Positions 54,347 through 61,787 of a DNA stretch of 64,000 bases are shown piece after piece. Location: contig NZ_UWYY01000015.1 in the NCBI RefSeq assembly GCF_900608595.1, positions 1 through 64,000 of the forward strand, given 5' to 3'. Position numbers and translations under genes: made by a program. This DNA comes from Promicromonospora panici (GTDB lineage Bacteria; Actinomycetota; Actinomycetes; Actinomycetales; Cellulomonadaceae). Every line of letters begins with the position of its first letter. Positions within the stretch are counted from its first letter, which is position 1. The notes beneath the pieces were generated by a model. It saw only the letters and a list, made by a program, of their open reading frames with translations, searched no databases and was not told the DNA's origin.

Positions 54347-55788
54347 CAGAGACGCTTGCCACCAACCCGTCCGACCTGCCCGCCGATGTAGACGTCTCGC
54401 CGCCGCGCCAGGGTCGGCTTCCGTGGTTCGGCCCGCTGCTACGGCGGCTGCACTTCTACGCCGGGCTCCTGGTCGGGCCGTTCATCCTGGTCGCCGCGAC
54501 CAGCGGTGCCTTGTACGCACTGACCCCCGCCCTGGAACAGGTGGTCTACGAGCATGAGCTGCACGCCCCGGTCACCGACGCCCGCCTGAGCCTGGCGGAG
54601 CAGATCGAGATCGCCCAGCAGGAGGTCGGCGAGGCCGGCGTCCTGACCGCGGTGCGTCCCGCACCCGAGCCGGGGAACACCACCCGGGTCATGTTCGCCC
54701 AGGACGGCCTGGGCCCCAGCGAGTCTCGCGCGATCTTCGTCGACCCCGGCACCGGCGAGGTCCGCGGCGACCTGGTCACCTACGGCTCCAGCGGCTCGCT
54801 CCCGCTGCGCACCTGGATCTCCAACCTGCACCGCAGCCTGCACCTGGGCGATCCCGGGCGGCTGTACAGCGAGCTGGCGGCGTCCTGGCTCGGCATCGTG
54901 GTGACGGCAGGCCTCGTGCTGTGGATCAACCGGCTGCGTGCCTCCCGGCGTAAAGCTGACAAGCGGCGGCGCACCGGGTACCGGCGGGTGCTGTCCTGGC
55001 ACACGACCGTCGGCGCGCTGGTGGTGCTGGGCGCGCTGTTCCTCTCCGCCACCGGCATCACGTGGTCCCAGTACGGAGGCGCGAACTTTGGTGACCTGCG
55101 CGCCGCGGTCGGTTGGGCGACGCCCGCCCTGGACACGAGCCTGACCGGTGCGGGCGGCGACGAGGGTGGTGGCCACTCACACGGCGGGCATGATTCCGCA
55201 GGACCTACCGGCCCGGTGAACCCCGCGACGTTCGACGCCGTCCTGGCCATCGCCCAGCGCATCAACGTGGACGCTCCGGAGATCGAGATCACCCCGCCCG
55301 CTGAGCCGGGCACCGCGTGGGTGGTCAAGGAGAACAAGCGAAGCTTCCCGACGGCGGGTGACTCGGTCGCGATCGACGGCGCCACGATGCAGGTGACCGA
55401 CCGGTCCGACTTCGCGGAGCTCCCGCTCATCGCGAAGCTCAGCTCCTGGGGGATCGCATTGCACATGGGAGTCATGTTCGGCCTGACCAACCAGCTCGTG
55501 CTCTTCGTCCTCGCGCTGGGTATCGGGTCGATGGTCGTGCTCGGGTACACCATGTGGTGGAGGCGGCGTCCTACCCGCGAGCCGCGGGGCCGGGGCGGTC
55601 CGCCGCCCGCCCGCGGTGCGCTGCGCGGCGCGCCCTGGTGGGGCCTGGGAATCGTCGCGGTGGTCGCGGTCGGCGTCGGGCTGTTCCTGCCGCTGGTCGG
55701 GTACACCTCGCTCGGCTTCCTGGTGCTGGACACCGTCATCGGCCTCCGCGCCGCGCGAACCAGGCCTCCCGCACCGGTCACGACCTGA
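54343..55788 (+). CDS. PepSY-associated transmembrane protein
   Basis: 481 residues with four main helices in the PepSY_TM arrangement: HFYAGLLVGPFILVAATSG (about 37-55), a pair near 185-200 and 222-243, and helix 4 near 382-402; two further hydrophobic segments lie near the C-terminus. The motif NLHRSLHLGD (about 161-170) and HTTVGALVVLGALFL carry the conserved histidines. An outer loop has a metal-binding-type GGGHSHGGHD stretch (about 277-286). Relatives are iron/haem uptake or ferric-reductase-like membrane proteins. It begins ATGA on the DyP stop, so it is coupled to the peroxidase. Confidence 0.88.
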   Translation: MTETLATNPSDLPADVDVSPPRQGRLPWFGPLLRRLHFYAGLLVGPFILVAATSGALYALTPALEQVVYEHELHAPVTDARLSLAEQIEIAQQEVGEAGVLTAVRPAPEPGNTTRVMFAQDGLGPSESRAIFVDPGTGEVRGDLVTYGSSGSLPLRTWISNLHRSLHLGDPGRLYSELAASWLGIVVTAGLVLWINRLRASRRKADKRRRTGYRRVLSWHTTVGALVVLGALFLSATGITWSQYGGANFGDLRAAVGWATPALDTSLTGAGGDEGGGHSHGGHDSAGPTGPVNPATFDAVLAIAQRINVDAPEIEITPPAEPGTAWVVKENKRSFPTAGDSVAIDGATMQVTDRSDFAELPLIAKLSSWGIALHMGVMFGLTNQLVLFVLALGIGSMVVLGYTMWWRRRPTREPRGRGGPPPARGALRGAPWWGLGIVAVVAVGVGLFLPLVGYTSLGFLVLDTVIGLRAARTRPPAPVTT

Positions 55789-55918
55789 CCGGCAGCGCGG
55801 ACCTTCCGCCATCTCTACATCAAGTGGTACTGTCGCGACGGCTCGACCACTGTTGTTTGCACGCATCTGTTGCCAGGTACTTGCCGTCAGGCATCGTGGG
55901 GGAGCACAGGGGGCGCCA

Positions 55919-56542
55919 GTGATATCGGACCCGGCCGTGCAGTGGGCAATGGCGGGCCTCTTTGCTGCCTTGAGTGCCCACTCGCTCTGGCGACTTGTCG
56001 CTGCTCGACAGGCGTCCGCCGCGGCGGGCAACCTGTTCCACCTGGGTATGAACCTCGTCATGGTCGCGATGGTGTGGCCGTGGTGGGTTCATCTGCCCGT
56101 GCTGCCGCAGCTCGTGTTCTTCGTCGTGGCGGCAGTTTTCCACGCCGCCATCGCGGGGTGGTACGCGGTCGATGCGCTGACCCGCACCGGGTCAGCGGGT
56201 CAGCCGCGGACGGGGCGCCATCGGAACGCATTGGTCCAGGCGGTGCATGTCGCGATGATGCTCGCGATGGTGTGGGCACTGGCGGCAATGAGCCCTGCAC
56301 CCGGCTACGCGCACCACGTCGATCACACGGTTCCCCATGCCGGACTGGATACCGGGGCAACAGTCGGGGGAGTGGTGCTCGCCGCGATCCTGCTGGCCGG
56401 CGGAGCTTTGTTCCTGGTCCACTTCGTCCGGGACCGACGCGAGCGCGGCATGGTCTGGTGGGGTGAGAGCGCCGATGATCTCGCGCACGCCCTCATGAGT
56501 TTCGGGATGGCCGCGATGTGCGGGCTGATGCTCACGGGTTGA
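55919..56542 (+). CDS. DUF5134 domain integral membrane protein
   Basis: 207 residues, GTG 55919 after AGGGGGCGCCA. About six hydrophobic segments and several histidines: ALSAHSLWRLV, GNLFHLGMNLVMVAMVWPWW, FHAAIAGWYAVDAL, VHVAMMLAMVWALAAMSP and DLAHALMSFGMAAM. The pattern with repeated MLAMVW and HxGMNxxM matches DUF5134, found almost only in actinobacteria and often near copper genes. The loop AHHVDHTVPHAG (about 130-141) is His-rich. Separated by 130 bases from the PepSY gene, so it may have its own promoter. Function unknown. Confidence 0.8.
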   Translation: MISDPAVQWAMAGLFAALSAHSLWRLVAARQASAAAGNLFHLGMNLVMVAMVWPWWVHLPVLPQLVFFVVAAVFHAAIAGWYAVDALTRTGSAGQPRTGRHRNALVQAVHVAMMLAMVWALAAMSPAPGYAHHVDHTVPHAGLDTGATVGGVVLAAILLAGGALFLVHFVRDRRERGMVWWGESADDLAHALMSFGMAAMCGLMLTG

Positions 56543-56569
56543 TCGGTGGCGATCGGCCGGGCGCCGCCC

Positions 56570-56962
56570 TCAGCCCGCTTGCTTGTGTCCCGTCGCATGC
56601 TTCGGTCGTAGTGCGCGTTCCAGCATCTCGACGTCGCGTGCGGTCAGGTGGTCGGCGAACCGGGCCAGGGCTTCCTCGCGGTCGCCGGTGCCTTCGAGCA
56701 CCGACAGCATCGCCGCACCCGCGCGCTCGCCGTCGGAACGGGTGGGGCGGAAACGGACCTTGCGGGGGGAGGTTGCGATGCGGACCACCTCGCCCTTTTT
56801 CTCGAGGCGGTCGAGCACGGTCAGGAGCGTCGTGTACGCCGGGACGTGGCCGTCCTCGAACGACTCCTGGATCGCTCGCGCGCCGACTGCGTCGTCGTGG
56901 TCCCAGAGGATGCGCATGACCTCTGCCTCGAGCTGTCCGCGTTCGCGAGTCCTGCCTGACAT
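56570..56962 (-). CDS. BlaI/MecI/CopY family transcriptional repressor
   Basis: 130 residues. The N-terminal winged helix (GQLEAEVMRILWDHDDAVGA, then PAYTTLLTVLDRLEKKGEVV) is diagnostic of the BlaI/MecI family, followed by a dimerisation helix region. There is no cysteine, so the CxCx4CxC copper sensor of CopY is absent, and no BlaR/M56 protease gene adjoins. In mycobacteria a BlaI homologue without BlaR1 partner nearby controls several loci. Convergent with DUF5134 (27 bases apart). ATG at 56962 after CAGGAGGGCAAC. Confidence 0.9.
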   Translation of the reverse strand: MSGRTRERGQLEAEVMRILWDHDDAVGARAIQESFEDGHVPAYTTLLTVLDRLEKKGEVVRIATSPRKVRFRPTRSDGERAGAAMLSVLEGTGDREEALARFADHLTARDVEMLERALRPKHATGHKQAG

Positions 56963-56987
56963 GTTGCCCTCCTGGCAGGACCATACT

Positions 56988-57029
56988 GCAAAGGTGGTCG
57001 CCCACTCGCTCGTGGGCGACCACCTTTGC
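56988..57029 (-). terminator. 18-bp perfect inverted repeat between the phosphotransferase and blaI-type genes
   Basis: Arms 56988-57005 and 57012-57029 are exact reverse complements (core GGTGGTCGCCCAC) with a six-base loop. It lies 38 bases past the phosphotransferase stop and 26 bases upstream of the blaI-type start codon. It could terminate the former or bind the repressor. Confidence 0.65.
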
Positions 57030-57066
57030 CGTCGTCCGGAATATCGGACGGAACCGTCCCGCTGTG

Positions 57067-58017
57067 TTAGGCCCAGCGAAGCGCGTTCAGCTCGTCGAGG
57101 GCGCGATGGCCGCGCGCGACAACCCCTGGAACGACATCGTGGCGCCCGTGACGGATGGGGATCTCCAGCATGTGGAGGACGTGCGCCGCTACGAGCACCG
57201 CCGCCCCTTCCCAGCCGACCAGGTCGAGGATTCTCGTCCACAGCCGCCTTCGGACACCGTCCAGCAGCGGATCCTGGAAGGTGTACCACAAGAGGGCGAT
57301 GAGATCAGTCGCCCGCGTGCCGCTACCGGCGTTCCCGATATCCACGACCGCCACGACCGCTCCGTCACGGACCAGGACGTTGCTGGGGGTCGCGAGATCG
57401 GCATGGACCATGTCAGGTGCCTCTCGTGGCGGCGGGACGTCGGCACACACGAGCCGCAGGCGCTCCACCAACGCCGACACCACGGAGGAGTAGTCCGGGA
57501 GCCTGGCCAGGGACTGGCGGAGATGCGACTGCTCCGGCGTCTCGTTGAGATCCCGCCCGGCGACAGCCGGGTCCTGACCGGTGGCGACCCGCCAGGCGTA
57601 CGACCAGTGGTCATAGGGCTCGGAGGCTTGGCCGGCCTGGAGCTCGATGATCTCCATCAGCTGCTCAATGAGGGACGGGGTCAGCTCTGGCACGGGAGCC
57701 GCGTCCACGAAGTCCATCAGATGCCAAACGTGAGTGGCTGTGGCCCCCACCCCGAGCCAGGCCGGTGTGGGATAGCCGCGCCTACGCATGTGCTCGACCA
57801 CTCTCTGGGCGCGCAGCGTCTCGTCCAGGTGGTCGGGGTGTGCCAGGGGCACTGCCTTGAGCACCGCATTTGCTCTTCCGGCCAGCTGGACGCGCGTGGC
57901 ACCTCCATTGACGCCTCCGGACAGGCGACTGAGAAGAGTGACCTCTGCCCCGACCACGCCGGCCACGTCGTCCAGGATCTCGGTCGACAGCTCTTCTGGA
58001 TGGGTGCTCTCGTTCAT
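57067..58017 (-). CDS. aminoglycoside/choline kinase-like phosphotransferase (APH family)
   Basis: 316 residues with the protein-kinase-like APH fold. The catalytic loop HADLATPSNVLV (about 221-232) supplies Asp and Asn, and VVDIGNAGSGTRATDL (about 240-255) holds the metal-binding Asp in place of the usual DFD or DWE. The N-terminal lobe has LSRLSGGVNGGATRV (about 29-43) as a nucleotide loop and AVLKAVP with the Lys. The substrate is unknown; drug resistance should not be assumed. Start at ATG 58017 with GGGAGAG upstream; an in-frame ATG at 58107 lacks a binding site. Confidence 0.8.
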   Translation of the reverse strand: MNESTHPEELSTEILDDVAGVVGAEVTLLSRLSGGVNGGATRVQLAGRANAVLKAVPLAHPDHLDETLRAQRVVEHMRRRGYPTPAWLGVGATATHVWHLMDFVDAAPVPELTPSLIEQLMEIIELQAGQASEPYDHWSYAWRVATGQDPAVAGRDLNETPEQSHLRQSLARLPDYSSVVSALVERLRLVCADVPPPREAPDMVHADLATPSNVLVRDGAVVAVVDIGNAGSGTRATDLIALLWYTFQDPLLDGVRRRLWTRILDLVGWEGAAVLVAAHVLHMLEIPIRHGRHDVVPGVVARGHRALDELNALRWA

Positions 58018-58143
58018 CGGCTCTCCCGGTGGGTCGGCTCGTAGGTGTGCCGTGCGCTGGAGCACGTCACTTCGTTGTCGGCAACTGGGGGAGTACAGCG
58101 CATGCACTGCACCATACGGCCGCCACGATCATCGGTCCCGCTC

Positions 58144-59028
58144 TCATAGGTGAAGCACACCCTCGGCGGCAACGACCCCCGTACCGGTGATCGTGACGAG
58201 GGCCCCGTCGACGCTCAGCCCGATCCGGCTAGGCCGCCCGAGCCGCCGACCCTGCTCGACAACGATCCGCCCGTGGTCGCGAACGAGCCCGTCGCGAACC
58301 AGGAGAGCAGCAAGCGGACCCGCGGCCGTACCCGTAGCAGGGTCCTCGACGATCCCCACGGTCGGATTGAAGAACCGCGCGTAGGCGCTGACGCCCGCCG
58401 CGGGATCGACGTCGACCGTGTAGAGATAGCAGCCCTCGGCGCCGGCTCCAGCCAGCAGCTTCCGCAGTGCGGCGGTGTCCGGCTGGGCGGCGTCGACCGC
58501 CTCGATGTTCCGCGCGGGCACGAGCAGGTGCTCCGCCCCGGTGGACGCCACCTCGGCCGCGCGATCACCGACGAGGTCCGAGGAGTCGAGACCGAGAACC
58601 ACGGCCAGCGCCACCCGGTCTTCGACGCGGCCCAGGAACCGCGGAGCGGACTGCTCCATCGACACCTCGACGCCGGTCGAGGACAACCGGGAGACCCGCA
58701 CCTTCAGCAGGTCCTCCCCGATCTGCTGCACGAACGTGTCCCTGCCCGCATCCAGACGGCCGGCCAGGGCCAGCCAGATCCACGCGCCCATCGCGTTGTG
58801 TCCCGCGCCGAAGACCTCGACGCCCGCGGGCGTGAACGAGCGCAGCCGGTGGTCGGCTCCGGGCCGGTCAGGACGGACCAGGAACGTCGTTTCGGACTGG
58901 TTGAACTCCCGCGCGATCGCCCCCATCGTCTCGACCGGTAGCGCGTCGGCGTCGGGGACAAGAGCAAGCGGGTTCCCCGCCAGCGCTGCGGTCGCGAAGA
59001 CGTCGACCCAGTAGAACGGCACGTCCAT
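58144..59028 (-). CDS. PhzF family isomerase-like protein
   Basis: 294-residue PhzF/diaminopimelate epimerase-fold protein, two mirrored domains. FYWVDVFATAALAGNPLALV at the N-terminus, the catalytic Glu in NQSETTFLV (about 44-52), FTPAGVEVFGAGHNAMGAW (about 65-83; the usual GHPT is replaced by GHNA) and the second-domain signature FNPTVGIVEDPATGTAAGPL (about 221-240) are all present. Phenazine genes are absent, so it is one of the many PhzF proteins of unknown substrate. Confidence 0.9.
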   Translation of the reverse strand: MDVPFYWVDVFATAALAGNPLALVPDADALPVETMGAIAREFNQSETTFLVRPDRPGADHRLRSFTPAGVEVFGAGHNAMGAWIWLALAGRLDAGRDTFVQQIGEDLLKVRVSRLSSTGVEVSMEQSAPRFLGRVEDRVALAVVLGLDSSDLVGDRAAEVASTGAEHLLVPARNIEAVDAAQPDTAALRKLLAGAGAEGCYLYTVDVDPAAGVSAYARFFNPTVGIVEDPATGTAAGPLAALLVRDGLVRDHGRIVVEQGRRLGRPSRIGLSVDGALVTITGTGVVAAEGVLHL

Positions 59029-59079
59029 GACTCGGCTCCTCGCTGTCCGTCGACTCAGTGTTTCATCGACGCTTGCGAA

Positions 59080-59745
59080 CTAACCGTCGATGAACGTGAC
59101 CGTCTCCTCCAGCGGTGCCCGGCCCGTACGGGCGTGCCCCTCCGTGAGGTCTTCGTACCCGATCGACATGCCGCAGAAGAGGATGAGGTCGTCCGGAGGC
59201 GAGACGACCTGCGCCACGGTCTCGTGATACTTCGCCCATGCCATCTGCGGGCAGCTGTGCAGCCCTTCGTCGCGGAGCAGCAGCATGATGGTCTGCAGGT
59301 GCATGCCGACGTCGGACCACTGGGGCAGGCCCATGTCGCGGTCGATGTAGCAGAACAGGGCGGCGGGTGCACCGAAGCAGTCCCAGTTCGCGGCCGCGGC
59401 CCGGTGGCGGGCTTCGAGGTCCTCGCGCGGAATGCCGAGCGCGCCGTAGCGCTGCTCACCGAAGGCGGATCGACGATCGCTGTACGGAGCCTTCAGTGCG
59501 GGTGGGTACTGTTCGTACTCAGGCTCGTCCCAGGGGTCGCCGACGGCGATGCGCGCGCCGGCGAGCTTCTTGAGCTCAGCCAGCGGCGCGCCGGTCAGCA
59601 CGTAGTCGCACCACGGCTGGACGTTCGATGCCGACGGCGCCCAGGCCGCGGCGCGCAGCACGCGCTCCAGCACCTCCTTCGGCACCGGCCGGTCGGTGAA
59701 TCCGCGCACCGCCCGCCTGCTGGTTACGGCCTCGTAGACGTCCAT
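59080..59745 (-). CDS. nitroreductase family FMN enzyme
   Basis: 221 residues. SRRAVRGFTDRPVP (about 9-22) binds the FMN phosphate, AAWAPSASNVQPWCDYVL (about 33-50) is the FMN-contact region, and a C-terminal FCGMSIGYED completes the family pattern. Such enzymes reduce nitroaromatics, quinones or flavins with NAD(P)H. ATG 59745 follows AGGGGGTAGGGAC. It lies downstream of the MarR gene in the same orientation, with a candidate operator between them that matches one upstream of marR, so it is the probable main target of that regulator. Confidence 0.9.
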   Translation of the reverse strand: MDVYEAVTSRRAVRGFTDRPVPKEVLERVLRAAAWAPSASNVQPWCDYVLTGAPLAELKKLAGARIAVGDPWDEPEYEQYPPALKAPYSDRRSAFGEQRYGALGIPREDLEARHRAAAANWDCFGAPAALFCYIDRDMGLPQWSDVGMHLQTIMLLLRDEGLHSCPQMAWAKYHETVAQVVSPPDDLILFCGMSIGYEDLTEGHARTGRAPLEETVTFIDG

Positions 59746-59787
59746 GTCCCTACCCCCTGCTCGACACAAGCCAACATTTCACCCTGC

Positions 59788-59810
59788 TGGTATCAATCGA
59801 TACCATATCG
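59788..59810. promoter_or_regulatory. candidate MarR operator upstream of the nitroreductase gene
   Basis: Two overlapping palindromes: TGGTATC-AATC-GATACCA (59788-59805) and CGATA-CCA-TATCG (59798-59810). The second matches, half-site for half-site, the palindrome upstream of marR at 60380-60392. Confidence 0.6.
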
Positions 59811-59864
59811 AATGTGACTAAGTCGAACGTAGGATCGGTCCTGGTCGTCACCGTCGCGCGGGCG

Positions 59865-60350
59865 CTACGTCCCGCCGTCGCCGGGATAGGCGAGCTTGGT
59901 CAGCAGGGCCGTCAGCTGCTCGGGTTCCCCAGGCTCCAGCCCGGCAACCAGGCGTTCGGCCAGCGGCTCGGCCGCGACGTGGGCCGCTTCGAAGAGCTCC
60001 ATGCCCTGAGGCGTGATCTCCACCGCCCGTGCCCGCCGGTCACCCGGGACGGTGTTGCGCACAGCGAGCCCCTTGCGTTCCAGGTCGTCGACGACCCGCA
60101 TGATTCCTGCCTTGTCCGACCCTGTCGCCGTCGCCAGGTCCCGCTGCACCGTGGGCCCATGGTTGACCAGCTCGATCAACACGGCCAGGTGTCGCAGCTC
60201 GATGCCGTGCGGCCGAACCGCCTCCGACATCACCGAGGCCGCGCGCCAGTGTGCCTGGCGCAGGAGCAGGCCGAGCGCGAAAGGCGAGGCGTCTCCGGGG
60301 CGGCCCGTCGCACCCGCAGCGACGGTCTTGTGAGGAACGTCGGCGGTCAT
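59865..60350 (-). CDS. MarR family transcriptional regulator
   Basis: 161 residues with a winged helix: GIELRHLAVLIELVNHGPTVQRDLA leads into the recognition helix SDKAGIMRVVDDLERKGLAVR, and the wing contains the conserved DRRARAVEITPQG. No cysteine suggests a redox switch; a small ligand is more likely. Start at ATG 60350, leaderless behind TATCCT; longer in-frame starts up to 60524 would cross the promoter. It precedes the nitroreductase gene on the same strand and is divergent from the nucleotidyltransferase-Nudix gene. Confidence 0.9.
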   Translation of the reverse strand: MTADVPHKTVAAGATGRPGDASPFALGLLLRQAHWRAASVMSEAVRPHGIELRHLAVLIELVNHGPTVQRDLATATGSDKAGIMRVVDDLERKGLAVRNTVPGDRRARAVEITPQGMELFEAAHVAAEPLAERLVAGLEPGEPEQLTALLTKLAYPGDGGT

Positions 60351-60356
60351 GACCGC

Positions 60357-60362
60357 AGGATA
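60357..60362 (-). promoter_or_regulatory. -10 box of leaderless marR promoter
   Basis: TATCCT on the minus strand, six bases before the ATG at 60350. The -35 position overlaps the palindrome at 60380-60392. Confidence 0.6.
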
Positions 60363-60379
60363 CAAGCCGCTATTCAGCT

Positions 60380-60392
60380 CGATACGGTATCG
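60380..60392. promoter_or_regulatory. candidate MarR operator upstream of marR
   Basis: CGATA-CGG-TATCG, an exact inverted repeat located where the marR -35 element should be. It shares both half-sites with 59798-59810. Confidence 0.6.
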
Positions 60393-60460
60393 CGTGAAAC
60401 CAAGCGCGACTTCACGAAAACGGATGGGTCGGTCGGATGGTTTACGCAAGGATGACGGGC

Positions 60461-61639
60461 GTGGACCCCATCGCCGACGCCGCCGCCCTGGTCGCCGACC
60501 GTTACCCCGAGGCGAGATGGGCACTGCTGGCCGGCAGCGTGCTCGATCCGGGATCCCGGACGGCAGGTTCGGACCTCGACATCGTGGTGTGCGTTCCCGA
60601 CGACGCCGTCGGGCATCGTGACGCGCTCCGGTGGCGCGGCTGGCCGGTCGAGCTGTTCGTGAACACCGAGGCCGGCCACCGCTGGTTCATCTCCAAGGAG
60701 ACGGCGCGGAGAAAGCCGACGCTGGCCCGGATGATCGCCACGGGTGTGCCGTTAACGGGGGAGACCCACGTCGTCGGGCTGAAGGCCGAGTGCCAGGCGC
60801 TGGTCGACGCGGGCCCGGGACCGGCGTCGGACAGCGCTCTCGAGGATGCCCGGTACGGCGTGACCGATCTGCTGGACGACCTCGCGTACGCGCGCGACGG
60901 CGGCGAGGCGGACGTCGTGCGGTCGGTGCTGTGGGAGCGGGTCGGGCACCTCGCCCTGGCGGCGGCCGGGCGGTGGGACGGTGGCGGCAAGTGGCTGCTG
61001 CGCGAGCTGCGCGCCTGGGACCGCGGGTACGCCGCCCGCTGGGTGGCTGCCCGGCACGACGACCAGGCCATGGTCGACGTCGCCCGCGCGACGCTCGACG
61101 CCGCGGGTGGGCCGCTGTTCGAGGGGTACCTGCGCCAGGCGCCGATCGTCGACGAGATCGTCGAGACCGCGACCACGCCGCCGGTGGTGGTGCGGCGCGC
61201 GTCCCGCGCGATCCTGCTGGACGACGACGGCCGCCTCGTCCTGATCAAGCGGACGGTCCCGGGGCGCGCGCCGTACTGGGTGACGCCGGGCGGCGGCATC
61301 GAGCCCGAGGACGGCTCGGTCGAGGACGGGCTGCACCGGGAGCTGTCGGAGGAGCTCGGCGGGACGGCGAAGATCGTCCGCCAGGTGTTCCTGGCCTCGC
61401 GGCCCAAGGACGCCGGGATCGCGGTGAACCACTACTTCCTCGCGCGGGTCGTCTCGATGGACCTGGCGCTGCGGTCCGGGCCGGAGTTCCAGGAGCCGAT
61501 CCGCGGGACGTACGACGTCGAGCACGTGGACCTGCGCGACGACGCCGCACTGGCCGCCGTCAATCTGGTGCCCGCCGCCCTGAAGGCGTTCATCCGGACC
61601 AACCGGGACGCGCTGCTCGCGGAGGCCGAGGTCGGCTGA
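60461..61639 (+). CDS. nucleotidyltransferase-Nudix hydrolase fusion protein
   Basis: About 392 residues. The N-terminal domain has the minimal nucleotidyltransferase motif AGSVLDPGS...GSDLDIVV (about 24-42) with the two metal-binding Asp residues. A helical middle section (about 110-235) resembles the substrate domain of such enzymes. The C-terminal domain is Nudix, with WVTPGGGIEPEDG (about 273-285) and HRELSEELGG (about 293-302); its box has one extra residue, so the first Glu position is shifted. Start is uncertain: GTG 60461 has AAGGA upstream, while ATG 60437 and 60452 are in frame. Substrates unknown. Confidence 0.75.
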   Translation: MDPIADAAALVADRYPEARWALLAGSVLDPGSRTAGSDLDIVVCVPDDAVGHRDALRWRGWPVELFVNTEAGHRWFISKETARRKPTLARMIATGVPLTGETHVVGLKAECQALVDAGPGPASDSALEDARYGVTDLLDDLAYARDGGEADVVRSVLWERVGHLALAAAGRWDGGGKWLLRELRAWDRGYAARWVAARHDDQAMVDVARATLDAAGGPLFEGYLRQAPIVDEIVETATTPPVVVRRASRAILLDDDGRLVLIKRTVPGRAPYWVTPGGGIEPEDGSVEDGLHRELSEELGGTAKIVRQVFLASRPKDAGIAVNHYFLARVVSMDLALRSGPEFQEPIRGTYDVEHVDLRDDAALAAVNLVPAALKAFIRTNRDALLAEAEVG

Positions 61640-61787
61640 TCACCGCACGTCGTGCCGCCCAGCGTTCCCGGATGGTTCGGATCGTGTTACAGCACGGTGA
61701 TCGGCGTGCGGAAATTAGCCCTCATGCAGGGGTAACCCGTTAGTGTGCGCCGGTGCGCGTGTCCGATTATTTCACCCAGGAGTCACT

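Noticed and set aside
56570..56962. CopY copper-responsive repressor
   Set aside because: The Cys motif that binds copper in CopY is missing; only the BlaI/MecI family assignment is supported.
57067..58017. Aminoglycoside resistance gene
   Set aside because: The APH fold is shared by many kinases; sequence shows no feature specific for known aminoglycoside-modifying enzymes and no mobile element is near.
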